A stretch of 64,000 nucleotides of DNA from JACKAQ01 sp965227145 (GTDB taxonomy: Bacteria > Calditrichota > Calditrichia > RBG-13-44-9 > J075). The notes under the pieces are model-generated. The model was not told the origin of the DNA and did no database searches. It was given only the letters and a program-made list of their open reading frames with translations. The position numbers and the translations under genes were made by a program. Shown one piece after another: positions 1 through 9,780 of this stretch (position 1 is its first letter; every line of letters starts with the position of its first letter). The stretch lies in contig OZ245730.1 of NCBI GenBank assembly GCA_965227145.1, positions 3,658,001-3,722,000 of the forward strand. The letters are read 5' to 3'.

Positions 1-747
1 CCCTGGGAACTGATGCACACCGCCGAAGCGATGAACGGATTCGACAAACCGGACTTTTTGGGTACGCGATTCCGCATTGCCCGTTGGCACATCAGCGGCA
101 ATTTTAACGTACTGTCCCGTCCGCCGCAGCGCAACAGAATGGAAGAACTGGTGCTCATTTCGCCGCGATACGAAGGCCGGATGGCGCTCCCCAGCCAGCA
201 GAAAGAAATTGCCGCGCTGCAATCGATCAGCGGATTCCGGCAGGTTTCCGGCAAATTTGATCCGCTGCAGGAATTGTTCGGCAATTTTCCGTCGGGAATT
301 ATTCATTTTGCCGGTCACGGCGAAGTGCAGCAAAGTTTTGAGAATATTCCGGAATACGTAATTTTGCTGGAAGATGCCAAACTCGATCTGCTGACCTGGC
401 GTGGTATTGCTTCCGGCTCACCGCGCAACAATCCGTTTTTCTTTTTCAACGCCTGCGATGTCGGACAGTCGTATAACGTTGCCAATTTTGTGGATGGCTG
501 GGCGCCTGCCGTGCTGGAAACCGGCGCCAGCGGATACATCGGCGGATTGTGGCCGCTCGGCGATGCCAGCGCCGCGGATTTCGCGGTCAGGTTTTACGAA
601 ATCCTCGATGAAAAATTGAAAGACGGTCCGGTCAACGTTGCCGATCTGCTCCGCGAAACCCGCAAAAATTTTACCGAAAACGGCGACCCGACGTTTCTGG
701 CATACATTTATTACGGCGATCCCAATTTTGAATTTGTGCGCAGGTAA
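1..747 (+). CDS. CHAT domain (caspase-like) protein, 5' truncated
   Basis: The reading frame is open from the first base, with PWELM preceding the first ATG at 13, so this is the C-terminal part of a longer gene. The visible part matches a CHAT domain, a caspase-family cysteine protease fold found in TPR-CHAT and bacterial defence or signalling proteins. The expected catalytic pair is present: HFAGHG about 100 residues in (His) and FFNACDVG about 45 residues later (Cys), followed by the GLWPLGD strand typical of the fold. The missing N-terminus would carry the sensor or partner domain, so its role cannot be stated. The next gene, on the same strand, begins about 200 bp downstream and looks unrelated. 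Confidence 0.82.
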   Translation, partial: PWELMHTAEAMNGFDKPDFLGTRFRIARWHISGNFNVLSRPPQRNRMEELVLISPRYEGRMALPSQQKEIAALQSISGFRQVSGKFDPLQELFGNFPSGIIHFAGHGEVQQSFENIPEYVILLEDAKLDLLTWRGIASGSPRNNPFFFFNACDVGQSYNVANFVDGWAPAVLETGASGYIGGLWPLGDASAADFAVRFYEILDEKLKDGPVNVADLLRETRKNFTENGDPTFLAYIYYGDPNFEFVRR

Positions 748-950
748 TAGCAAAACCGTTGTGGTGCCGGAGCATAGCTGAAGGCACCATTTTATCCCTC
801 CTCCCCCATTTACGTGCGGGTTGAAACTTGCATTCCAGTGCCATATATTTGATCATCAAATCAACAATCGCAGTTAGAAAAAGCTGCGATTTCCGGCGAC
901 TGCCCACCGCCAAAACCGACAATCGCCTACTTTTCAGGAGTGACTTCACT

Positions 951-2537
951 ATGAAATATTTCATATATATTACGTTATTTTGCGGTAGCGTTTTCGGGCA
1001 GGTTCAGCTGGCCTGGCAGGATGTTTATATTCATCCGGCACCCGGATCTTTCGATTATGCGCGGGATATCGCCATCGATGCGGACGGCAACACCTATATT
1101 ACCGGCGAAAGCAACAGCAATTCCCACGGTTTTTTCATGGGATTCACTACCATAAAATATGCGCCGGACGGCACTCGCGAATGGATTCAAGAATATGCCA
1201 ACAATTTGACCGATCAGGGCACGGATCTGGCGGTGGATCACGATGGCAACATTGTCGTTACCGGATTTTCGTTTACGGCAGACGGCCGCGGGATTTCGGT
1301 GGTCAAATACAATCCGGCAGGCGCGATCATTTGGGATGCGTTTTTTCTCAACAAAACCGGCGGTTTCGATAAAACGAGTGATCTCGCTATCGATCAGAAT
1401 AATGATATTTACATTTGCGGACATATCAATTTTGGCGATGCGCTGGTGCTAAAAGTAAATGCCGCGGGAAAACTGGCGTGGCGAAAAACATTCGCCTATC
1501 CGAACGCCAGCGGGCATGTGCCGGAAAATATCGTCATCGATGCTGCAGGAAACGCGGTGGTCGGCGGGCACGTCGGCTTCGGTCCACCCGGCGTTTCTGC
1601 GATGATTTTGAAATACAGCCCGGACGGCGATTTGCTCTGGGAAAACGGCACCCGGCTCTTTTTTGAACAGGAATCCGAAAGCACCGTTGCAGTGGACGCC
1701 GCCGGAAATATTTTTATCGCGGGACGCGACAGCACCGGATTTACCCTGCAAAAATATCAACCAAATGGCGCAGCGGCGGCACAAACGCGCTACCATATTG
1801 CCTCGCGGGACAGCGCCATCGGGTTGATGTATCACACGCTCATCGATTCGCAGGGCAATATTGTTTTGGTTGGCGAAATCCAGCGATCGCCGATTCAATT
1901 TTCCATCATCGTTTTGAAATATTCGCCAACGCTGCAATTATTGTGGCAGCGCATCGCAAAATTCGGGCAGTGGCAGCTCAAACCGGTGGCAACGCTGGAC
2001 AGCAACGATCGCCTGTATATCTGCGGCGGCGATATCAAAACCAAAACCATGGCTTACGATGCTAACGGCAATTTGCTGTGGCAGATCACCGACAACCTGC
2101 CAAACTCGGATTTTAACGAGCCAAACGCCATTGTCGCGGATGCCAACGGCAACGTGTTTGTCGGCGGCGTGCAAAAACAATTTTTGAGCGATTACGACTT
2201 TTTTACGATGAAATATGCCCCCGTCACCACCGGCATTGCTGCACCGGAAACGGGCGCAGAAACGTTCCGACTGCTCGCCAATTACCCGAATCCCTTCAAT
2301 CCCGAAACAGTGATTCCCTTCGAACTGCCGCGCGACGGCAAAATGGAACTGGCGATTTACAACATCGCCGGACAAAAAATAGCCACGCTGTTTTCGGGAA
2401 ATCAATCGGCTGGCAGACACGAACTGCGCTGGATCGGGACGCTGGAAAATGGCACAGCCGCAGCGAGTGGTGTGTATTTTGCGCAACTGGCTTTCGGCAA
2501 CCAGCGGCGCACGGTGAAATTGCTGCTCGCTCGGTGA
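951..2537 (+). CDS. Secreted beta-propeller (SBBP-like) protein with type-A C-terminal sorting domain
   Basis: The start at 951 is chosen because CAGGAG sits just upstream and the product then begins with a signal peptide ending near FGQ; a longer frame from 828 lacks this. About 528 residues. The mature part has roughly eight repeats of about 50 residues, each with a D-x-x-GN-x-[YFV]-[IV]-x-G core (for example DADGNTYITGES, DAAGNIFIAGRD) and a KY-x-P-D-G-x-x-[LE]-W strand, as in SBBP or NHL-type propellers. The last ~85 residues begin NYPNPFNPETVIPFELP and end in a basic tail, a type-A sorting domain used for outer-membrane export and anchoring in FCB bacteria. Ligand unknown. A close paralogue follows at 2726. 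Confidence 0.82.
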   Translation: MKYFIYITLFCGSVFGQVQLAWQDVYIHPAPGSFDYARDIAIDADGNTYITGESNSNSHGFFMGFTTIKYAPDGTREWIQEYANNLTDQGTDLAVDHDGNIVVTGFSFTADGRGISVVKYNPAGAIIWDAFFLNKTGGFDKTSDLAIDQNNDIYICGHINFGDALVLKVNAAGKLAWRKTFAYPNASGHVPENIVIDAAGNAVVGGHVGFGPPGVSAMILKYSPDGDLLWENGTRLFFEQESESTVAVDAAGNIFIAGRDSTGFTLQKYQPNGAAAAQTRYHIASRDSAIGLMYHTLIDSQGNIVLVGEIQRSPIQFSIIVLKYSPTLQLLWQRIAKFGQWQLKPVATLDSNDRLYICGGDIKTKTMAYDANGNLLWQITDNLPNSDFNEPNAIVADANGNVFVGGVQKQFLSDYDFFTMKYAPVTTGIAAPETGAETFRLLANYPNPFNPETVIPFELPRDGKMELAIYNIAGQKIATLFSGNQSAGRHELRWIGTLENGTAAASGVYFAQLAFGNQRRTVKLLLAR

Positions 2538-2725
2538 TCTGGCTTCCGCTATTTTTCCGCCGGGCTTTATGCTTTCAATTTCAGGAGAAGCCTGCCATCG
2601 CAGCGGTGACAGCATAAAAATATGGATGTCATTCCTGCGATGGCAGGAATCTCTTTACCAATCACTAAATATTGTTTTTATTAAATTTACATAATCGCCA
2701 AACAACTGAAAATCAAAGGTAATTT
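2538..2725. repeat. Intergenic REP-like hairpin
   Basis: The spacer between the two propeller genes holds an inverted repeat at 2631-2650 (ATTCCTGC, three-base loop, GCAGGAAT). The same core recurs at many intergenic places in the window (near 13360, 29470, 29845, 31670 and 31970), so it is a dispersed REP-type repeat. A ribosome site for the downstream gene (GGTAATTT) precedes 2726. Confidence 0.6.
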
Positions 2726-4351
2726 ATGCAATCGCTGGAAAAATGGATCCTCCGGTTTTCGATAGCTCTCCTTTTCGGCTCACCGGTATTCGCCCAGGTG
2801 AACCTGCTTTGGCAACGCTGCTTCGATTCTTCAACCACTTTTTTTGCGGACTTTCTGTCGGATATGGCAACAAATTCATCCGGGGACGTGTTTTTCTGTA
2901 ACAGCATTTTGCCGGATTCGGCAACGTCGCTGGCAGGCGCAACCCTGCGACTGGACGCAGATGGAAATACAATCTGGCAGCAAATGGAAGCCCCGGGATT
3001 TCAGAGCCAGACGACCGATATTGTTGTGGACAGCCAAAATCGCACGACCGTACTCGGTTTTTTTGAGGATACAACCGGCACGTTCAGCCTCAGCATCAAT
3101 CAATATGATTTCGACGGATCGAACCGTTGGGGGCAAATTTTCGAAGTGAATGTCACCCGCTCGCAATTGCCCATTGACATGATGATTGATGATAGCGACA
3201 ACATCTATATTTATGCGTTGGAAAACGGCGATTTCAAATTGCTCAAATTTTCGCCGGACGGCCTGTTACTCTGGCACCGGAATTACAACTATGGCACCGG
3301 CTTTAGCAATTTGCCGGAGGCAATGACAATTGACGACAACGGGAATGTGTATCTTGCTGGAAATATTATACTTAACAGCACCTATTATAAAACCGCTATT
3401 GTAAAATATGATCCTGACGGTAATCTGGTAAGCAGCGTCAGCGACACGTTTCACATCACAAGATATGCGGAGCGCGTGCTCGCCACCACGCCGGACGGCG
3501 ATGTAATGGTTGCGGGCGTTTATGAAAAAAATGTCGTGCTTTTCAAATATGCCGCGAACGACACGGTCACGCAACGGGTCGAATATCCATTGCCGCCGGA
3601 TTCGCAGGTGTGGAATACCAATGTGTATCAGATTGTCGTGGATGGGTTTGGCAACAGCTATATCACCGGAGAAATACGCACCAGCCCGGACAACCAATAT
3701 CACGATTTTTTATTGAAATTTAACGACCAATTGCAGCTGCAATGGGCGCGATTCGACAGCCTGCGCTCCCCGCTGATCAGCGCCACAGATATTTTTGCCG
3801 TGCTGGATAACGACAACATGCTTTACCAGCTCTCTTTATCCAGCGATTCCGGTAGCGCGGGCATCGCGAAAATATCACCGGACGGGCAAACGATGTGGCA
3901 ACACAACACCTCGTTGAACGGCGGGTATTTTGTGCCGAAACAGTTTGCAATCGATGCACTTGGAAATCTGATTATCGCCGGTGATGAGAATTTAAACCCG
4001 AATGTTACTTCAGTGATTTGCAAATTCAGCCAATCACCAACGGCGCTTGAACAAACCGATGAAATATTGCCGGGAAGCATTCGTTTGTTCGCCAATTACC
4101 CGAATCCCTTCAATCCTGAAACGGTGATTCCGTTCGAACTGCCGCGAGCCGGGACCGTTGAATTGAGCATTTTCAACATCGCCGGGCAGAAAATTGCCAC
4201 GCTGTTTTCGGGAAATCAATTTGCGGGCAGGCACGAACTGCGTTGGAACGGCATGTCCGACAACGGCACTTTTTCGGCGAGTGGTGTGTATTTTGCGCAA
4301 CTGGCTTTCGGCAACCAGCGACGCACGCTGAAATTACTGCTCATTCGGTGA
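2726..4351 (+). CDS. Secreted beta-propeller protein with type-A C-terminal sorting domain (paralogue)
   Basis: 541 residues with an N-terminal signal peptide ending PVFAQ. The body has repeats with cores such as DDSDNIYIYALEN, DDNGNVYLAGNI and DGFGNSYITGEI, the same propeller type as the preceding gene. The C-terminus again starts NYPNPFNPETVIPFELP. At nucleotide level the last ~280 bases of both genes are much more alike than their bodies, which points to recent duplication or gene conversion of the sorting-domain segment. The pair is probably surface exposed or secreted and may be co-transcribed. The cargo function is unknown. Confidence 0.8.
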   Translation: MQSLEKWILRFSIALLFGSPVFAQVNLLWQRCFDSSTTFFADFLSDMATNSSGDVFFCNSILPDSATSLAGATLRLDADGNTIWQQMEAPGFQSQTTDIVVDSQNRTTVLGFFEDTTGTFSLSINQYDFDGSNRWGQIFEVNVTRSQLPIDMMIDDSDNIYIYALENGDFKLLKFSPDGLLLWHRNYNYGTGFSNLPEAMTIDDNGNVYLAGNIILNSTYYKTAIVKYDPDGNLVSSVSDTFHITRYAERVLATTPDGDVMVAGVYEKNVVLFKYAANDTVTQRVEYPLPPDSQVWNTNVYQIVVDGFGNSYITGEIRTSPDNQYHDFLLKFNDQLQLQWARFDSLRSPLISATDIFAVLDNDNMLYQLSLSSDSGSAGIAKISPDGQTMWQHNTSLNGGYFVPKQFAIDALGNLIIAGDENLNPNVTSVICKFSQSPTALEQTDEILPGSIRLFANYPNPFNPETVIPFELPRAGTVELSIFNIAGQKIATLFSGNQFAGRHELRWNGMSDNGTFSASGVYFAQLAFGNQRRTLKLLLIR

Positions 4352-4509
4352 TCTTCAATTACAATTGCACCAGGCTGAAGCCCGGTGCTATAAAATATCG
4401 TACCGCAATCATTCTCCCCAAATTCTAATTCCAGCACTGCAAAACCGTTTTGCAATCCGCCAATTTTTCGGTATGTTTTGGTTCGAAAAATGACATTTAC
4501 GGAGGACCA

Positions 4510-7500
4510 ATGCAGAAAACAATGTTCACATTGTTAGCGATAATGCTATCGACCGGACTGCTATTCGCGCTGGAAAAGGACAGCACCACAACCGACCCGG
4601 ATTTCAAAAACTGGAAAGTCGATCACCAATATGGCCCGGCGGACACGGTTTCGTTCACGTTGACAGAAGGCACGTGGATGAATCTGGATGTCAGCCCGGA
4701 CGGGCAGGAAATTGTGTTCGATCTGCTCGGTGATATTTACATCATGCCCGTCAGTGGCGGGAAAGCAACGCTGTTAGCCGGCGGATTGCCCTACGAAGTG
4801 CAGCCGCGCTTCAGCCCGGACGGCAGCAAGGTCAGCTTCACCAGCGACGCGGGCGGTGGCGACAACGTCTGGACGATGAACCGCGACGGCTCCGACCGCA
4901 AACAGGTGACCGACGAAGATTTCCGGTTGCTCAACAACGCAGTGTGGACACCCGACGGCGAATATCTGGTTGCCCGGAAGCACTTCACCAGCGGGCGTTC
5001 GCTCGGCGCCGGGGAAATGTGGATGTATCACCGCAGCGGCGGCAAAGGCTTGCAGCTCACCAAACGCAAAAACGACCAGCAGGACGCCGGCGAACCGTGC
5101 ATCAGCCCGGACGGGCGATACGTCTATTACAGCGAGGACATGAGCGGCGGCAGCACTTTCCAATACAACAAAGATCCCAACGGACAAATTTATGTGATTC
5201 GCCGGCTGGATTTGCAAACCGGTGAACTGGACAACCTCATTTCCGTGCAGGGCGGGGCGGCGCGTCCCCAAATATCACCGGACGGGAATCATCTGGCGTT
5301 TGTGCGGCGGGTTCGCGCCAAATCTGTGCTGTTTGTTTACGATCTGCGCACCGGCGAAATGCGTCCGTTGTTCGACGGGCTGAATCGCGATCAGCAGGAA
5401 ACCTGGGCGATTTTCGGCATCTATCCCAATTTCGACTGGACGCCCGATGGCAAATCAATCGTGTTCTGGGCAAAAGGCAAGATCTGGCGAATTGATGTCG
5501 CCAGCAAACAACTGACGGAAATCCCATTCGAAGCTGAATCAACACAATCGATCGCCAAAGCCGTGCGCTTCAAACAGGATGTTGCACCGGCTGAATTTCA
5601 GGCGAAAATGATTCGCCACGCCACCACCTCGCCGGACGGAAAATGGGTGGTGTTCAACGCCGTCGGGCAGCTCTGGAAACAGCAATTACTCCCGACTCGT
5701 CGGGAAAAAGCCGAACGCCTCACCGGCGACAACGGCTGGTTCGAGTTTTTTCCGTCATTTTCACCCGATGGCAAATCGGTGGTTTACGTGACCTGGAACG
5801 ATACCGCGATGGGCGCCATCCGCAAAGTGCAACTGCGCGGCGGCAAATCCGAAAAGCTCACCCGGCGCAAAGGGCATTATTACACACCGTCGTTTTCGCC
5901 GGACGGCACGATGATCGTTTATCGCAGAGCGGGCGGGAATTCCGTTCGCGGATTCACTCACGCCGTGAAACCGGGAATTTACTGGATTGCGGCAGACGGT
6001 GCCAATCAGGTGGGCAACTTTGTGACGGAACGTGGCGAATATCCCCGTTTCAATCGCGCCAGCGACCGTATTTTCCTGTTTCGCGATGGCAGCAGTAAGT
6101 CGTTGAAAAGTGTGGACTTATTTGGTGAAGACGAACGCGATCATTTCACCTCAACATACGCAACCGAAGTTGCCATCAGCCCGGACGAACGGTGGGTGGC
6201 GTTTCAGGAATTGTATAATGTTTACATCACGCCGTTCCCAAAAACCGGCGGCGCAATTGATTTGAGCAGCAAGAGCAGCGCCATTCCCGTAAAGAAAGTT
6301 ACCCGAGATGCGGGCACCAATTTGCACTGGTCGGGCGACAGCAAATCGCTGCACTGGGTGACCGGACCGGAATATTTCACCCGCGATTTGCAGGAAACCT
6401 TTGCTTTTGTTCCCGGCGCGCCGGACAGCCTTCCGGCAATCGACACCACCGGCGTTGCGCTGGATGTGTTCGTTGCAACGGATGTGCCTGCCGGGAAAGT
6501 GGCGCTCACCGGCGCCCGCATCATCACCATGAAGGGTGATGAAGTGATAGAAAACGGCACGATACTTATCGATGGCAACCGCATCACGGCAATCGGCGCA
6601 TCTGTCACTATTCCGGCGGATGCCAAAACTGTGGATGTTTCCGGCAAAACAATTATCCCGGGATTGGTGGACGTGCACGCGCACGTCGGGCATTTCTCGA
6701 ACGACCTCACCGCACAGCAGCATTGGCCCTATTTCGCGAATCTGGCGTATGGCGTCACTGCAACCCACGATCCCTCGGCAACCACCGAAGTGGTCTTTTC
6801 CCAATCCGAACTGGTGAAAGCCGGGAAAATGGTTGGACCGCGGGTTTATTCCACCGGCACCATCCTTTACGGTGCGGAGGGCGATTTCAAAGCGGTAATC
6901 AACAGTCTGGATGATGCGCGTTCGCATTTGCGCCGGATGAAAGCGGTTGGCGCGTTCTCTGTAAAAAGCTACAACCAGCCGCGCCGCGATCAGCGCCAGC
7001 AGGTGATTCAGGCGGCTCGTGAACTGGAAATGAATGTGGTGCCGGAAGGCGGCTCGTTCTTTTTCCACAACATGAGCATGATTCTGGACGGGCACAGCGG
7101 CATCGAGCACAATATTCCTATCGCGCCGGTGTATGACGACGTGCTGAAACTCTGGTCAGCCAGCGAAACCGGATACACGCCCACGCTGGTGGTCAGCTAC
7201 GGCACACAGTCCGGCGAACGTTACTGGTATCACCACAGCAACGTTTGGGAAAAATCGCGTTTGCTGAACTTTACGCCCAGGGCGATTGTTGATTCCCGCA
7301 GCCGTCGCCGGGATATCTCCCCGGACGATGAATACGGTCACGTCGAACACGCCAAAATTTGCAAAGCGTTGAGTGATCTCGGTGTGAAGGTGAACCTCGG
7401 TGCGCACGGACAGTTGCAGGGATTGGCGGCGCATTGGGAACTGTGGATGTTTGCCCAGGGCGGCATGACGCCGCTGGAAGTACTTCGCGCCGGGACGCTG

Positions 7501-7797
7501 AACGGGGCGCATTACATCGGAATGGATCACGCGATTGGTTCGCTGGAAACCGGCAAACTGGCCGATCTGGTAGTGCTGGACAAAAACCCGCTGGAAAACA
7601 TTCGCAACACGGAATTTGTGAAATATGTGATGGTCAACGGTCGGTTATTTGACGCGGATTCGATGAATGAAACGGTGACGGGCAACTTCAAGCGGATGCC
7701 GTTTTATTGGGAGAATCCCAACACATCCGACGCAATGATCTGGCAACCCGGTGAAGGCATTACCCTGCCCGGCTGCGGCTGCCCAAACGGACATTAG
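4510..7797 (+). CDS. Exported TolB-like propeller fused to amidohydrolase
   Basis: The start at 4510 follows GGAGG and gives a signal peptide (MQKTMFTLLAIMLSTGLLFA); the longer frame from 4450 does not. About 1095 residues. Residues 60-640 contain repeated [IF]-SPDG motifs of a TolB/WD40-like beta-propeller. The last ~430 residues are a metal-dependent amidohydrolase: ITMKGDEVIENGTILIDGN, IIPGLVDVHAHVGH (HxH metal ligands), SVKSYN (probable carboxylated Lys), IEHN and the closing GKLADLVVLDKNPL. Where many relatives have a Gly-[TS]-Asp metal or proton-transfer Asp, this protein has NLGAHGQLQG. Likely a periplasmic or surface hydrolase of a cyclic amide or peptide-like substrate; the substrate is unknown. 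A hairpin follows the stop codon. Confidence 0.85.
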   Translation: MQKTMFTLLAIMLSTGLLFALEKDSTTTDPDFKNWKVDHQYGPADTVSFTLTEGTWMNLDVSPDGQEIVFDLLGDIYIMPVSGGKATLLAGGLPYEVQPRFSPDGSKVSFTSDAGGGDNVWTMNRDGSDRKQVTDEDFRLLNNAVWTPDGEYLVARKHFTSGRSLGAGEMWMYHRSGGKGLQLTKRKNDQQDAGEPCISPDGRYVYYSEDMSGGSTFQYNKDPNGQIYVIRRLDLQTGELDNLISVQGGAARPQISPDGNHLAFVRRVRAKSVLFVYDLRTGEMRPLFDGLNRDQQETWAIFGIYPNFDWTPDGKSIVFWAKGKIWRIDVASKQLTEIPFEAESTQSIAKAVRFKQDVAPAEFQAKMIRHATTSPDGKWVVFNAVGQLWKQQLLPTRREKAERLTGDNGWFEFFPSFSPDGKSVVYVTWNDTAMGAIRKVQLRGGKSEKLTRRKGHYYTPSFSPDGTMIVYRRAGGNSVRGFTHAVKPGIYWIAADGANQVGNFVTERGEYPRFNRASDRIFLFRDGSSKSLKSVDLFGEDERDHFTSTYATEVAISPDERWVAFQELYNVYITPFPKTGGAIDLSSKSSAIPVKKVTRDAGTNLHWSGDSKSLHWVTGPEYFTRDLQETFAFVPGAPDSLPAIDTTGVALDVFVATDVPAGKVALTGARIITMKGDEVIENGTILIDGNRITAIGASVTIPADAKTVDVSGKTIIPGLVDVHAHVGHFSNDLTAQQHWPYFANLAYGVTATHDPSATTEVVFSQSELVKAGKMVGPRVYSTGTILYGAEGDFKAVINSLDDARSHLRRMKAVGAFSVKSYNQPRRDQRQQVIQAARELEMNVVPEGGSFFFHNMSMILDGHSGIEHNIPIAPVYDDVLKLWSASETGYTPTLVVSYGTQSGERYWYHHSNVWEKSRLLNFTPRAIVDSRSRRRDISPDDEYGHVEHAKICKALSDLGVKVNLGAHGQLQGLAAHWELWMFAQGGMTPLEVLRAGTLNGAHYIGMDHAIGSLETGKLADLVVLDKNPLENIRNTEFVKYVMVNGRLFDADSMNETVTGNFKRMPFYWENPNTSDAMIWQPGEGITLPGCGCPNGH

Positions 7798-7800
7798 AAA

Positions 7801-7836
7801 CATCCCCCCTGCCTTCGAAGGGAGGCAGAGGGGATG
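7801..7836. terminator. Strong hairpin just after the amidohydrolase gene
   Basis: CATCCCC-CTGCC-T...A-GGCAG-GGGGATG forms a near-perfect stem around a short TTCGAAGG centre, four bases after the stop codon. There is no U-run, so it may be a REP-type repeat that also protects the 3' end rather than a classical terminator. Related CATCCCCC...GGGGGATG units occur at 13220-13320 and near 30165. A second hairpin (GTCACCCCTG/CAGGGGTGAC) lies at 7927-7952. Confidence 0.5.
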
Positions 7837-8020
7837 TCGGATTACCCGATTTTCAACATACGGCACACACTAAAAACGCCCCTTGTTTCTGTTTTCGCAG
7901 AAATGCTAAGGGCATAGCTTTTGGCGGTCACCCCTGTGAAGGCAGGGGTGACCCGATTATTCCAATTTAATGGAGAATCCTGGATACACAGAAATAACAG
8001 GTTTCCCTATAACTGTATCG

Positions 8021-9178
8021 TTAGTTTTTCCCCACTTCAATAGTATTGTGGGGATAATCCGCCGCACGATTTTGGAATGATAAAATTCCGGGTTTTTGGA
8101 TAACCCCGGCATCGATATTAATGGATTGTCGAATGGTTTCATTCTGTTGCCAGCCATCATATCCCGCTAAAACAGTTGGTAAATGGACAATGAGCGCGGC
8201 AGAAATAGACCGTGAGGCACTCTCCCATAAATAGCTGGGGGTATGATCGACGGCGTAATAATCAATTTTCCCAACCCTGAACATCGGGTTTTTAAAGGAG
8301 GTTGGTTTGGCAAACGTGAACCCCATACCTTCGTCACAGCTGATATCGATAATCAAGCTGCCCGGCTTCAGATGGGATATTTCATCCTCGGTAACAAAAA
8401 ACATAGGATTATCCGGCTCTTGCATAATCCCGTTCACAATAATTTCTGATTCATTGATCAGATCTGATAATGGCTGAACTGTGCCATCATGCTCAACCAC
8501 CACCATGCGCGCTTCACCCGCATTACCGGAACGGATACGCACATAATGACAATCCAGCACTTCCTCACGCACCTCATGGTCGGGGCGCTGAATGCAAATG
8601 GTAATATCTCTGAAACCACGGGCTTTCAGGGCGTAAATTGCGCCACGGCTGACCGCGCCAAAGCTAAAAATAATGACCTTGCGCCGGTTTCCGTAGTGCC
8701 CGTCTATCCCCTTCAGTTGCAGGGCATGTAAAACAGCACAATAGCCCGCCATTTCGTTATTTTTGTAAAAGGTGTGACGCCCCATTTGTCCGTTAGGGCT
8801 CCAGACAAACATATCTTCAAAGGCGAGCAATGTCTGCTTACGATCTATCGCCGCCTGCGTATGCTCCCGTTGCTGCACACAATGGGGATAGCCCCACAGG
8901 ATTCCCCCTTCACGCAGTTCTTCAAAATCGGATAACACCGGTTTGGGCAAAATAACATTTCCAAGTTCCGCGAGCAGTTCATGCCGCGAGGCAACGCCTC
9001 CGGTTAGATTTGCCATTTCAGCATCTGTAAGATCAAACGGTTTTCCATAACCTTCTTCAAATATCAACTGGCGACGGGCTTTTTCGGTGAGACGTGACAA
9101 GTGTTCCGGATGAATGGGAATGCGCCGTTCATCTTCTTTTCGCGATGTCCCGATGACACCGAATGTTAACATATCCAT
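8021..9178 (-). CDS. N5-(carboxyethyl)ornithine synthase-like / alanine dehydrogenase-family oxidoreductase
   Basis: 385 residues; the start follows AAGGGG at a good distance. The N-terminus GVIGTSRKEDERRIPIHPEHL is characteristic of the N5-(carboxyethyl)ornithine synthase branch of the alanine dehydrogenase/pyridine nucleotide transhydrogenase family. That enzyme reductively condenses ornithine (or lysine) with pyruvate using NAD(P)H. A Rossmann segment follows in the middle (VIIFSFGAVSRGAIYALKARGF), with a conserved-looking IIDISCDEGMGF near the C-terminal side. Length fits the family. It stands alone between repeats with no neighbouring amino-acid gene, so the substrate is inferred from family only. 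Saccharopine dehydrogenase-like activity is the main alternative. Confidence 0.8.
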   Translation of the reverse strand: MDMLTFGVIGTSRKEDERRIPIHPEHLSRLTEKARRQLIFEEGYGKPFDLTDAEMANLTGGVASRHELLAELGNVILPKPVLSDFEELREGGILWGYPHCVQQREHTQAAIDRKQTLLAFEDMFVWSPNGQMGRHTFYKNNEMAGYCAVLHALQLKGIDGHYGNRRKVIIFSFGAVSRGAIYALKARGFRDITICIQRPDHEVREEVLDCHYVRIRSGNAGEARMVVVEHDGTVQPLSDLINESEIIVNGIMQEPDNPMFFVTEDEISHLKPGSLIIDISCDEGMGFTFAKPTSFKNPMFRVGKIDYYAVDHTPSYLWESASRSISAALIVHLPTVLAGYDGWQQNETIRQSINIDAGVIQKPGILSFQNRAADYPHNTIEVGKN

Positions 9179-9780
9179 TTTTCCCCTTATTTTAAATGTT
9201 TACCGGTTTGAGTAACCAAATCTTCTTAATTTCCAAAATACACCATTTAGATGCTCATGCAAGCGATTCCCAAAGAAGGTTCTCTATCGGGCTTTTTGGA
9301 ACAAGATATGCGGGATTCCCGGGAAGAAAATGAAAAAGTAGTCCGTTCAAGGGGATTCCGGCTGTCGCGCCGAAAGGCGCTCCATCGGAGCAGGAATGAC
9401 AAGGTCGTGGCTTTTGCGGTCACCGCTGCGAAAGCAGGGGTCTCCTGATTATTGCAATGATATGGGGATTCATGCTCCGAAGGAATGACAGGCATGTGTC
9501 AGAACAGAGTAATTATTGATCCGTGAATGAAGTTGAGAAAAGGATTTGTTATTGACGATAGATTCCGGTTTTTTATGCGATCGGTGGATAAGTATTCATC
9601 AACCGTCAAATCGAACGAAAAACCATAACCGCAGCGGACCGCAAAGGCTTCGCGGCGGGCGCAGCGGTAAAAAATATGTCTTTCCGCCGCGTTCGCCGCG
9701 GTTAATTCTTTCTGTTTCGGAACCTGGAAAACAAATAGGTTCTGAATGATTCCATTTGCTTACTTAAATTTATTCACGAA
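9179..9780. repeat. Gene-free spacer with dispersed repeats
   Basis: No convincing gene. Around 9290-9500 are fragments of the GTCATTCC/GGAATGAC dispersed repeat family (for example CACCGCTGCGAAAGCAGGGGTC near 9420). At 9625-9715 is a GC-rich segment (AACCGCAGCGGACCGCAAAGG and a mirrored CCGCGTTCGCCGCGG) that resembles the 'AACCGCAGAGAACGCAAAG' segment at 34350. Short open frames here are made of repeat sequence and have no start signals. Confidence 0.55.

Noticed and set aside
9251..9749. Two small plus-strand frames near 9.3 and 9.6 kb
   Set aside because: Composed of dispersed repeat sequence and the AACCGCAGCGG element; no plausible start.
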